Below, in pieces: positions 1-6,003 of a DNA stretch of 11,410 bases (position 1 is its first letter; each line of letters starts with the position of its first letter). Source of the stretch: JAWXVD01 sp044425705 (GTDB lineage Bacteria; Bacillota; Clostridia; Lachnospirales; Lachnospiraceae); contig JAWXVD010000106.1 of assembly GCA_044425705.1 (NCBI GenBank), forward strand, positions 1-11,410. The letters run 5' to 3'. The position numbers were made by a program, and so were the translations under genes. The notes under the pieces are model-generated. The model was not told the DNA's origin and did no database searches. It worked only from the letters and a program-made list of their open reading frames with translations.

Positions 1-52
1 TGCCAAAGTTAGAATAAATGTAATACACGAACATTGACAGTTTCAAAATGAT

Positions 53-88
53 ACAAAATAGCCCCACAGGGATTTTGTACCCTTTTTT
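53..88 (+). terminator. Possible rho-independent terminator
   Basis: A stem pairs ACAAAAT (53-59) with ATTTTGT (72-78) and then CCC (63-65) with GGG (69-71) around a short loop, with a two-base bulge on the left arm. Four bases later comes a run of six T (83-88). The shape fits an intrinsic terminator for something entering from the left edge. No gene that it would end is visible inside the window. Confidence 0.4.
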
Positions 89-171
89 AGGTCAAAAATA
101 CAACAATATTATTTTGGAAATTATTGTAACAATTAAAATTTGAAGTATTTGTTTTTTTTATATGTTCATGA

Positions 172-879
172 ATAATTCAGGTTAAATATAAAAAAGATGG
201 AACGAAGTACAAGGATTTTTACTACTATGCTTGTAAGCATCGTGATATGAGTCGAGGTCATAAATGTACTTATAGAAAACAGATAAATGAAGAATTGCTA
301 GATAAAGCAGTGGCAGAGGTAATTGTTAAACTTGTTAGTAATCCAAGATTTGCTAGTATGATGCAAGAAAAAATAAATACCCAAGTCGATACATCGGGTA
401 TCGAACAAGAGATTGCAAATTATGAGAAGCAGTTGCGACATACATTTTCTGTTAAGAGTAAAATTATTGAGGAGATTGATTTCTTAGATATTGATGATAA
501 GCATTATTCACGCAGAAAATCTGATTTAGATGATCGCTTGTACAAAATGTATGATAAAATAGAAGAACTGGAATCATCACTCATAGAAGCAAGAGCCAAG
601 ATGATAGCAATTCAAGCTGAGAAGATTACAGGTGATAATATCTACAAAGTGCTGATTTGTTTTGAAAAGTTATATCATGTAATGAATGAAGTTGAAAAAC
701 GACAACTAATGGAAACACTTATTTCCGAAATTCAGATATATGAAGAACGACAAGAGAGTGGACAGTGGTTGAAGTCTATGAAATTCAAGCTACCTATTAT
801 TGATGAAGATATCAGTATAGGTTTGGACAATGAAGAACACGTTGAGAGTGTAGTGTTGATGTCGAGAAAAGAGAAGTAA
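172..879 (+). pseudogene. Large serine recombinase, C-terminal fragment
   Basis: This is the C-terminal part of a large serine site-specific recombinase of the kind that integrates and excises conjugative elements. The frame is open from 172, just after an in-frame TGA (169-171). The first residues are the second half of the recombinase zinc ribbon (YYYACKHRDMSRGHKCTY), so the gene is read from well before the ATG at 247. A long charged coiled-coil region follows (IEQEIANYEKQL through ESSLIEARAKMIA). The end, EHVESVVLMSRKEK, resembles the conserved HVE(C/T/S)VVLMS tail of the family. The N-terminal resolvase domain with the catalytic serine and most of the recombinase domain are absent, and no ribosome binding site precedes the fragment. 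It cannot be an active integrase and is best read as a relic of an integrative element whose left part was lost. Family assignment is firm; its parent element is unknown. Confidence 0.85.
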
Positions 880-1008
880 AGTGTGAAAAAGGCTTAAAGT
901 AAAGGTTTTTTCAAATTTTAATGACAAATCGAATATGTCAAGTGTTAATTTTAAGCCATTATAGTTGTCTAATCAACTATATCTAAATTTTAGGGTTGAG
1001 TAGATAGG
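841..1008 (+). repeat. Recombinase 3' tail plus flank, copy A
   Basis: The end of the recombinase gene and its downstream flank have a diverged second copy at 4811-4968. Shared blocks include GTTGAG-GTGT-GTGTTGATGTC, AGAAGTAAA, GAAAAAGGCTT, and, about 100 bases after the stop codon, GG(G/A)GTTGAGT(A/G)GATAGG. The middle parts differ in sequence, but both form hairpins. The two copies flank the methyltransferase/DUF262/HEPN operon in direct orientation. They are probably the ends of two related but not identical recombinase genes rather than a recent duplication. Confidence 0.6.
891..981. other. Cluster of three inverted repeats
   Basis: Just after the recombinase stop codon lie a long-range pair GGCTTAAA (891-898)/TTTAAGCC (950-957), an inner hairpin TGACA (922-926)/TGTCA (936-940), and a compact hairpin TATAGTTG (960-967)/CAACTATA (974-981) with a six-base loop. 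None is followed by a good T-run, so this is not a classical terminator. In integrative elements this position is often close to the attachment site, so recombinase-related structure is possible, but no att core can be identified by eye. Confidence 0.4.
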
Positions 1009-1190
1009 TTGGAAAATGGATAGGTTGTGGAGATAAGATTGCTATGATGGAATTATATTTATACTAATAGATTTACAGTATCAGTCTATGGGGGCAAAAG
1101 ATAACGAATATGATACAAAGTAAAGTTATTCGAAAACAGTAAAATGTACTAAATATAGCTTAAAATAAGGACTTTCAGAGATTTAGATAT

Positions 1191-1211
1191 AACCTTTGTA
1201 GGTTCTTTTTT
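1191..1211 (+). terminator. Weak rho-independent terminator
   Basis: AACCT (1191-1195) pairs with AGGTT (1200-1204) across a four-base loop and is followed by C and six T (1206-1211). The stem is short and AU-rich, so termination would be weak. It would insulate the methyltransferase operon from transcription coming from the left. Confidence 0.45.
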
Positions 1212-1253
1212 GTCTGAAAATAAAACCGTGGAATCTTAATTATATGAAAATGG

Positions 1254-1289
1254 CAATCTCAAATGTTTTAAGATAATAATTTGAGATTG
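1254..1289. promoter_or_regulatory. 11-bp inverted repeat, possible operator
   Basis: CAATCTCAAAT (1254-1264) and ATTTGAGATTG (1279-1289) are exact reverse complements separated by 14 bases. No T-run follows on the plus strand, so a terminator is unlikely. It lies about 110 bases upstream of the methyltransferase operon promoter and could be a regulator-binding site or the hairpin of a small RNA. The repeat is certain; the function is a guess. Confidence 0.35.
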
Positions 1290-1401
1290 TAGTAATCGTT
1301 TGAGAAAGAAAAATGTATTTGTAACTTAGTTTATGTTAAAAACACACAAAAGTATAAAAATAACGCTTGTTTAATATAGTTATAATGTAACTTATTATAT
1401 G

Positions 1402-1430
1402 TTGACTTATTGTATTCAAATACATATAAT
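1402..1430 (+). promoter_or_regulatory. Promoter of the regulator-methyltransferase operon
   Basis: TTGACT (1402-1407) and TATAAT (1425-1430) are separated by exactly 17 bases, a near-consensus sigma-A promoter. Transcription would start near 1437, leaving a leader of only about 13 bases that still contains the GAGGTG ribosome binding site. The spacer contains the inverted repeat TGTATT-CA-AATACA (1411-1424), which fills it right up to the -10 box, a natural place for repression by the HTH protein encoded first in the operon. An ACTTATT(A/G)TAT direct repeat (1390-1400 and 1405-1415) overlaps the -35 side. Confidence 0.75.
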
Positions 1431-1449
1431 GTATAACGAGGTGAATTTT

Positions 1450-1695
1450 ATGGTTGCTGTCAAAGTATTTGCATATAATTTAAAAAAATATCGTAATAAA
1501 CTTGGTATTTCGCAAGAAGATTTTGCTGAACGTGCTGGACTTCATCGAACTTATATAAGTGCAGTAGAATGTGGAAAACGAAGCATTGCGTTAGATAATG
1601 TTCAAAAAATTGCTGATGCTCTAGGTGTAGAAGTTTATTTATTGTTTATTAATGATGAACTGGATACAAAATATACTAAAAAGGAGGAGATATAA
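1450..1695 (+). CDS. XRE/C-protein-like HTH regulator
   Basis: An 81-residue single-domain helix-turn-helix protein of the Xre/Cro family, the size and shape of the controller (C) proteins of restriction-modification systems. The HTH covers roughly residues 10-65: NLKKYRNKLGISQEDFAERA is the first part, AGLHRTYISAVECGKRSI is the recognition-helix region, and the tail is NVQKIADALGV. ATG 1450 is chosen over the in-frame 1399 because GAGGTG precedes it and the promoter -10 box lies just upstream; a start at 1399 would lie upstream of the promoter. The stop overlaps the methyltransferase start by one base (TAATG), so the two are probably translationally coupled. C proteins usually autoregulate and time the effector genes; that role is inferred from position and family. 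It probably binds the inverted repeat in its own promoter spacer. Confidence 0.85.
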   Translation: MVAVKVFAYNLKKYRNKLGISQEDFAERAGLHRTYISAVECGKRSIALDNVQKIADALGVEVYLLFINDELDTKYTKKEEI

Positions 1696-2750
1696 TGCCT
1701 TATTCTGTTGTTGATTTGTTCTGTGGAATTGGAGGACTGACAAAAGGATTGGAAGATGCTGGCTTAAATGTTGTAGCAGGTATAGACATTAATGAAACGT
1801 GTAGATTTGCTTATGAAGCCAATAATAATGCACAATTCATTGCTGGAGATATTATTAATATGACATCAGAAGAAGTCGAACAATTATATCCTCACAATGA
1901 GACAAAAATATTAGTTGGGTGCGCACCATGCCAACCGTTTTCAAAATATACTCAGCGATATAGGAAAGAAGGACATAGAGATGATAAATGGCGTTTGTTA
2001 TATTCTTTTTCTAATTTAGTGAATGATATTAGACCTCAAGTCATCTCTATGGAAAATGTACCAGAGCTTGCAAAAGAAATGGTGTTTACAGATTTTGTTA
2101 GTTCATTAGAGCGAAATGGATACAATTGTTCATGGCAGATTGTGTTTTGTCCTGAATATGGTGTCCCTCAAAAAAGGAAAAGGTTAGTGCTTCTCGCATC
2201 GTTATTGGGTAATATAGAGATGATTAATCCTATGTATAATGCTGAAAATTGTCCCACAGTTAGAGATGCAATTGGTCAATTGCCAACACTTGAAAATGGT
2301 GGAATTGATACGCAAGATCCAATGCATAGGGTTACGCGAATGACCGAAAAAAACATTAGTCGAATTAGACAGTCAGTTCAAGGAGGCACTTGGAAAGATT
2401 GGGATGAAACTTTGAAATTGAATTGTCACAAAAAAAGTTCAGGAAGAAGTTATGGTGCTGTTTATGGTAGGATGTGTTGGGATGAGCCATCTCCAACAAT
2501 TACAACCCAATTCTATGGATATGGTAATGGTAGATTTGGTCATCCTGAACAAGACCGAGCAATTTCTTATAGGGAGGGTGCTATTTTGCAATCATTTCCA
2601 CCAGATTATCAATTTCTACCACCAAATACTCAAGGATTTAGCTTGCGTGATTTGGGGATTCACATAGGAAATGCAGTTCCGGTTCAATTAGGTCGAGCAA
2701 TTGGGTTAAGTATATTACAACATTTAGAAAATATGGGGGTTAATGAATGA
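1695..2750 (+). CDS. DNA (cytosine-5-)-methyltransferase
   Basis: A complete 351-residue C5 DNA methyltransferase, which transfers a methyl group from S-adenosylmethionine to carbon 5 of cytosine in a short target site. Motifs in order: motif I FCGIGG (9-14) for cofactor binding; motif IV with the catalytic cysteine in APCQPFS (Cys79); motif VI ENV (120-122); motif VIII QKRKR (159-163); a target-recognition segment about 190-260; motif IX around DEPSPTITTQFYG (263-275); and motif X GNAVP (325-329). No key residue is missing. The ribosome binding site AAGGAGG precedes the ATG. The gene overlaps the HTH gene by one base and the DUF262 gene by four. Target specificity cannot be read from sequence. 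No PD-(D/E)XK or HNH endonuclease is adjacent, so it may protect host DNA from the downstream DUF262/HEPN pair. Confidence 0.95.
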   Translation: MPYSVVDLFCGIGGLTKGLEDAGLNVVAGIDINETCRFAYEANNNAQFIAGDIINMTSEEVEQLYPHNETKILVGCAPCQPFSKYTQRYRKEGHRDDKWRLLYSFSNLVNDIRPQVISMENVPELAKEMVFTDFVSSLERNGYNCSWQIVFCPEYGVPQKRKRLVLLASLLGNIEMINPMYNAENCPTVRDAIGQLPTLENGGIDTQDPMHRVTRMTEKNISRIRQSVQGGTWKDWDETLKLNCHKKSSGRSYGAVYGRMCWDEPSPTITTQFYGYGNGRFGHPEQDRAISYREGAILQSFPPDYQFLPPNTQGFSLRDLGIHIGNAVPVQLGRAIGLSILQHLENMGVNE

Positions 2751-3799
2751 TGAGCATTACGGCTGATATGAAACAAGCTTCTGAGCAGCAGATAAAAAAT
2801 CTTAGAAAAGAAATTGATTATGATACCCGCGATTATGCAATTGATTTCTTGGTTCAGCAGTATAGAGATAATGAATTTTTTATACCTGATGAATATCAAC
2901 GACAATATATTTGGGATGATAATGATAAAAATAAATTTATTGAATCCATATTACTAGGTTTACCAATTCCATTTATGTTCTTTTCAGATACAGATGATGG
3001 TAGGTGTGAAGTTATTGATGGTGCTCAGAGGACACAAACACTAGAACAGTTTATGAGTGATGATCTTACTTTGTCTAATTAAAAAAAACTAACTGCCTTA
3101 AATGGTTTTTGTTATACAGATATTCCTGAATATTTTAGAAGAAAATTTAATAAAACAACAATGAGAATTATCGTCTTATCAGATGAGACCACCATTGATA
3201 TTCGTAAGGAAATATTCAATCGAATAAATACCACAGGTAAAAGTGCAACACCGATAGAAGTAAGACGAGGAAGCTATGAGGGTGCATTCATGAGTTTTAT
3301 TCGTGAGTGTGCAAAAGATAAATCCTTCCAAAAAATATGTCCTGTTAGCGAAACTGCACGTAAAAGATATGAGGATTTAGAACTGGTTTTGAGATTTTTT
3401 GCGTTTTTGAATAATTATAAAAACTTCACACATCGTGTGGATGAATTTTTAGATTCTTATGTTGAATCTGTTCAAGATAAATTTGATAAAGATGGATTTA
3501 AATTAGAATTTGATAATATGGTTTCTTTTATTGAACGCAATTTCAAAAATGGTTGCAAAAAAACGATAAATGCAAAATCTACACCAAGAGTTAGATTTGA
3601 AGCTATAGCTGTCGGTGTTGGTTTAGCGTTACGTGAGAATCCGGATTTAGTTCCCAAATCCATGGAATGGCTAGATGGAGATGACTTTAAAAAACATACA
3701 ACTACTCACGCTAGCAATTCGCAAACTAGAGTTTCTGGTAGAGTAGAGTTTGTTCGAGATATGTTATTAGAGGGTGACGGCGATGCAAACAACGATTGA
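2747..3799 (+). pseudogene. DUF262 protein, interrupted by one in-frame TAA
   Basis: DUF262 is the ParB-like N-terminal domain of GmrSD-type and related defence proteins, with DGxQR as its signature. Here IPDEYQRQYIWDD (46-58) and VIDGAQRTQTL (89-99) are intact. Codon 112 (3080-3082) is TAA, yet the same frame continues without shift (KKLTALNGFCYTDIPEY, then RIIVLSDETT, IFNRINT, EVRRGSYEGAF) to a normal stop at 3797-3799. Homology continues across the stop, as does the expected wording (LSN-x-KKLTALNGF, where x is normally Leu), so a TTA-to-TAA change is the simple explanation. Without the stop the product would be about 350 residues with no C-terminal DUF1524 nuclease domain. The start overlaps the methyltransferase stop (ATGA); the end overlaps the HEPN gene by 17 bases. 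As written it yields a 111-residue fragment. Internal restart at the ATG at 3161 is possible, but no ribosome binding site is seen there. Confidence 0.85.
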
Positions 3800-4469
3800 T
3801 ATACACAATGAAAGAATTGATGAAATTGAGCTGTACTTTAATGCATTAAAAGAATTGTATCAGACACAATCTAGAAAAACAGAAAACTCTTTTTATAATG
3901 ATGATTTTTTGAAAATTTTAAAAGCCAATGCCTTAATAATGATATATAACTTGGTGGAGTCATCAATAATGGGTGGCTTAATGGAAATCTACGAAGAATT
4001 AAAAGGTAACGGTTATAGTTATAAAGATGTTCGCAGGGAAATACAAGATATATGGTTTTCATTTAAATTCAATCAAGTATATGATAAAACCGCACATTAT
4101 AACTCATATAGAGATAAAGCTTCCGAAATTATAAGTGCAATTATGCAAAATAAGCCAATTGAAATGGATCGGAAAGCAACAGATATAAGTGGGAATTTAG
4201 ATGCTGCAAAAATAAGACAAATATGCAATGAGCATGGTATTACATATGCTGTTGATTCAGATTGCAAGGGTGGAGTAGTTCTAGAAGATGTAAAAAATAA
4301 AAGAAATGAATTAGCACATGGAACTACTTCTTTTGCAGAGTGTGGACGAGATTATGCAATTGAAGATTTGGAAAAAATCAAAAATGAAACCATTATTTTT
4401 TTAAAAGGTATTTTAGAAGGTATGAAACAGTATTATGATGATAAAAAGTATTGTTCGCTTTCAGTATAA
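3783..4469 (+). CDS. MAE_28990/MAE_18760-like HEPN nuclease
   Basis: A 228-residue HEPN-fold protein. HEPN proteins of this group are predicted metal-independent RNases used as toxins or abortive-infection effectors. The catalytic RxxxxH motif is intact as RNELAH (174-179). An earlier helix carries NLVESSIMGGL (56-66), typical of the first half of the fold, and a middle insert (about 80-165) separates the two. ATG 3783 is preferred to the in-frame GTG at 3774, since AGAGGG lies about seven bases upstream. The start lies inside the end of the DUF262 gene, so translation is coupled to that reading frame; the nonsense codon upstream could therefore reduce expression. Role is inferred: the effector of a methyltransferase/DUF262/HEPN defence module. 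The family match is good; RNase activity and target are untested here. Confidence 0.85.
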   Translation: MQTTIDIHNERIDEIELYFNALKELYQTQSRKTENSFYNDDFLKILKANALIMIYNLVESSIMGGLMEIYEELKGNGYSYKDVRREIQDIWFSFKFNQVYDKTAHYNSYRDKASEIISAIMQNKPIEMDRKATDISGNLDAAKIRQICNEHGITYAVDSDCKGGVVLEDVKNKRNELAHGTTSFAECGRDYAIEDLEKIKNETIIFLKGILEGMKQYYDDKKYCSLSV

Positions 4470-4786
4470 TTATGATTTTATAAACACGCAATATTTATTT
4501 GGGCATTGTTTTTAACGTTCTCATGGCAAAAGTGAAAAAAGCAAAAATTGCCCTTAATCTATTTGGTGGAATATTGGGATTCCCTAGATATATTGTCTTG
4601 GACTTGTTCTTGCAGATACAGATTCCCTTGTGGACTTGTCATCAGAAACTGTACAAGTTAACTTGAGTGGTTTAGTCTGATTGGTGATCATTAGAAATAT
4701 TCAGATATAGTTGATATATTCCCTTAAACCTAAAAAACAATAAAAATGGTATGAAAAGTAGTCAACATGTTCCCCACAACGCAGAC
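4470..4786. other. Non-coding stretch after the HEPN gene
   Basis: No gene can be supported. The only sizeable open stretches are short frames around 4580-4680 with no start signal and no recognisable motif. A small hairpin GGAAT/ATTCC sits near 4570-4584. No clear terminator for the HEPN operon was found. Confidence 0.4.
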
Positions 4787-4849
4787 ATTCATTCTATCCT
4801 CTCGTTTTACGTTGAGTGTGTGGTGTTGATGTCAAAAGCACAGAAGTAA
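4787..4849 (+). pseudogene. Serine recombinase C-terminal tail remnant (copy B)
   Basis: The last codons read FYVECVVLMSKAQK before TAA (4847-4849). This is the conserved HVECVVLMS tail of large serine recombinases and matches the end of the fragment at 172-879. Residues upstream of Tyr no longer resemble the family, so the junction lies at about 4805-4811. The rest of the gene is gone, apparently replaced by the DNA to its left. Confidence 0.7.
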
Positions 4850-4968
4850 ATACCGAAAAAGGCTTGAAAACAAGGTGTTTCTGAGAGTTGGTAGTTCTTT
4901 TCTGGCTCTCGGATTTTTTCGTTTTGGGTGGTTGACTACCAGGAGAAATCGGGAGTTGAGTGGATAGG
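4811..4968 (+). repeat. Recombinase 3' tail plus flank, copy B
   Basis: Diverged direct repeat of 841-1008: a similar coding tail, GAAAAAGGCTT shortly after the stop, a hairpin-forming middle, and the shared GGAGTTGAGTGGATAGG end block (4952-4968). Confidence 0.6.
4881..4919 (+). terminator. Rho-independent terminator after recombinase tail
   Basis: CTGAGAGTT (4881-4889) pairs with GGCTCTCGG (4904-4912), nine pairs including three G-U, then A and a run of six T (4914-4919). An outer pair GGTAGT (4890-4895)/ACTACC (4935-4940) offers an alternative fold. It would end the recombinase gene whose last codons lie just upstream. Confidence 0.55.
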
Positions 4969-5029
4969 ATTATTGAAGATTATTGTAAATATAAAGAAAT
5001 ATAAACAAATATGATGAAACTGTTGAAAA

Positions 5030-5065
5030 TTGGCGCGGATTGATCTACGTATAATATACGTAGAT
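5030..5065 (+). promoter_or_regulatory. Promoter with perfect palindromic operator
   Basis: ATCTACGTATA (5043-5053) and TATACGTAGAT (5055-5065) are exact reverse complements around a single A. The palindrome contains a TATAAT -10 box (5050-5055). The -35 is poor: TTGGCG (5030-5035) is 14 bases away and TTGAAA (5023-5028) 21 bases away, as at promoters that need or exclude a bound regulator. It drives the decayed ImmA/IrrE-type gene at 5105, which still has a strong AGGGAGGG ribosome binding site. Confidence 0.6.
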
Positions 5066-5104
5066 TTATGCACATTTCATTGGAGTACCAAGGGAGGGTA
5101 GATT

Positions 5105-5430
5105 ATGGCGGCAATCCGTTCGTTTACCGAATATGTAAAAAAGAAATTTGATAATAATTTCTGGACGGCTGCCGAAAGCTACCTGGAGGCTAACCTTGAT
5201 TCATTTGGTATTGAATTAAAGAGAATTTATCGTGCTGGAGAGACGGAGATTTCAGATGTCAAGGTGGAACACATGTAGGTTGAAGATAGACCTGGTATGG
5301 AGGTGCATTTTGATGTAGCCATTTGCATTTACTTTGAAACCCATGAAGGAGATTATCATTACGATGAAAATATTGTGTGGCTACCGACTTTTTGCGTGAT
5401 ATTTTTCCGGAGGCATTGCTCATCCCAATG
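5105..5430 (+). pseudogene. ICE-type ImmA/IrrE-family gene, decayed
   Basis: The product opens MAAIRSFTEYVKKKFDNNFW and continues through GETEISDVKVEHM, which I recognise from memory as the N-terminus of a protein common on clostridial conjugative elements and annotated as ImmA/IrrE-family metallopeptidase. Codon 58 is TAG (5276-5278), where the family has Trp (VEHVWVEDRPG); reading on in the same frame gives VEDRPGMEVHFDVAI and HEGDYHYDENIVW. Near 5377-5385 the frame jumps to ATDFLRDIFPEALLIPM, a block normally further into the protein, so an internal deletion has also occurred. The peptidase HExxH region is not present. ImmA-type proteins degrade element repressors to trigger excision; this copy is dead. 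Two independent lesions make recovery by sequencing error unlikely. Confidence 0.65.
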
Positions 5431-5676
5431 AGAGGTGTTACCTTTGATATCACATTCCATAACGGATATCAGAAGGCCCTACAGAAACGACAGGTTGCGA
5501 TGAGGAAAAAGCAGCTGGCTGAATGGCTCAAAATTCGCAAGCAGATGACGGATGACCCAGAGCAATGCATGGATTTTTTATACTTTTCATGTCAATATAT
5601 ATGGAAAGGGATTAGGAGTATGAAAGATATCATGAGTAAACTGCTACGGGTAAAGATGCTCGGGCAACAAATGTAA
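5431..5676 (+). pseudogene. Unassigned frame fused to the ImmA/IrrE remnant
   Basis: Continuing in frame from the ImmA/IrrE piece, 81 residues begin RGVTFDITFHNGYQKALQKR and include KQLAEWLKIRKQMTDDPEQC and MDFLYFSCQYIWKGI. The composition looks like real protein, rich in Lys and Arg with a helical pattern, but I do not recognise the family. The end runs in another frame over the start of the recombinase fragment at 5640. It is probably a fragment of a neighbouring element gene joined by deletion. Confidence 0.35.
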
Positions 5677-5911
5677 TTCAAAAAATGCTAAAGAATGAAA
5701 AATATAAGGGTTGCACTATGTTTCAAAAGACTTTCAGTGATGATGTTTTAACTAGAAAGCGACAAGTTAACCATGGTGAAAGGGCATTTTAGGGAAAAAG
5801 ATTTGTGGAGGTAGTTATGATGAGTCAATTATAAAAGCTGAGATTGGTACAATAAAAGTTTATGAAGATAAATTAGTTCTAACGAGTAACGGTGTATTAT
5901 CTTTGAAATGA
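5640..5911 (+). pseudogene. Serine recombinase internal and C-terminal pieces
   Basis: Two collinear pieces of a large serine recombinase. The first (5640-5792) reads TGKDARATNVIQKMLKNEKY, then KG, FQKTFSDDVLTRKR and QVNHGERAF before TAG; this is the recombinase domain with its hallmark NEKYKG and KT(Y/F)..D.L..KR. The second (5798-5911) reads KICGGSYDESIIKAEIGTIK and then VYEDKLVL, resembling the zinc-ribbon start joined directly to the late (I..I.VYED) segment, so the part between has been deleted and the frame shifted. No resolvase domain is present. This remnant differs from the fragment at 172-879 and points to a separate integrated element. Confidence 0.7.
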
Positions 5912-5915
5912 ATAT

Positions 5916-5944
5916 TTGACTTTTGCATCAAAGCGGTCTACAAT
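5916..5944 (+). promoter_or_regulatory. Promoter of the abiE operon
   Basis: TTGACT (5916-5921) and TACAAT (5939-5944) lie 17 bases apart, close to the sigma-A consensus. Transcription would begin near 5951, about 50 bases before the antitoxin GTG. Confidence 0.75.
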
Positions 5945-5951
5945 TTATACT

Positions 5952-5988
5952 AAAGTACCATAGTGTAGAAATTAAATATAGGTACTTT
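5952..5988. promoter_or_regulatory. Inverted-repeat operator of abiE
   Basis: AAAGTACC (5952-5959) and GGTACTTT (5981-5988) form an exact 8-bp inverted repeat with a 21-base gap, lying at and just after the predicted transcription start. A further pair, ATCAAAG (5927-5933)/CTTTGAT (5985-5991), overlaps the promoter spacer. AbiEi antitoxins are known to autoregulate their operons through a wing-helix domain binding promoter inverted repeats, so this is the natural site. Confidence 0.6.
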
Positions 5989-6003
5989 GATAGAGGTGAA
6001 ACT

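Larger units (their letters stand above)
1009..1398. other. Non-coding stretch before the methyltransferase operon
   Basis: No convincing gene is visible between the recombinase relic and the operon promoter. The stretch holds a 9-bp direct repeat GATAGGTTG (1003-1011 and 1019-1027), a weak terminator (1191-1211) and an 11-bp inverted repeat (1254-1289). The rest is AT-rich with stops in all frames. Confidence 0.5.

Noticed and set aside
1003..1027. GATAGGTTG direct repeat as a CRISPR or iteron array
   Set aside because: Only two 9-bp copies, too few and too short for either; no cas or rep gene nearby.
2452..2667. 71-residue plus-strand frame inside the methyltransferase
   Set aside because: It overlaps motifs IX and X of a complete methyltransferase in another frame and has no ribosome binding site or family resemblance.
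3080..3160. Programmed frameshift at the A8 tract (3081-3088) in the DUF262 gene
   Set aside because: The sequences before and after the stop are in the same frame, so no frameshift is required; a single nonsense codon explains the break.
4574..4680. Short frame with ADTDSLVDLSSETVQVNLSG after the HEPN gene
   Set aside because: Only about 30 codons, no start or ribosome binding site, and no recognised family; not enough to call a gene or relic.
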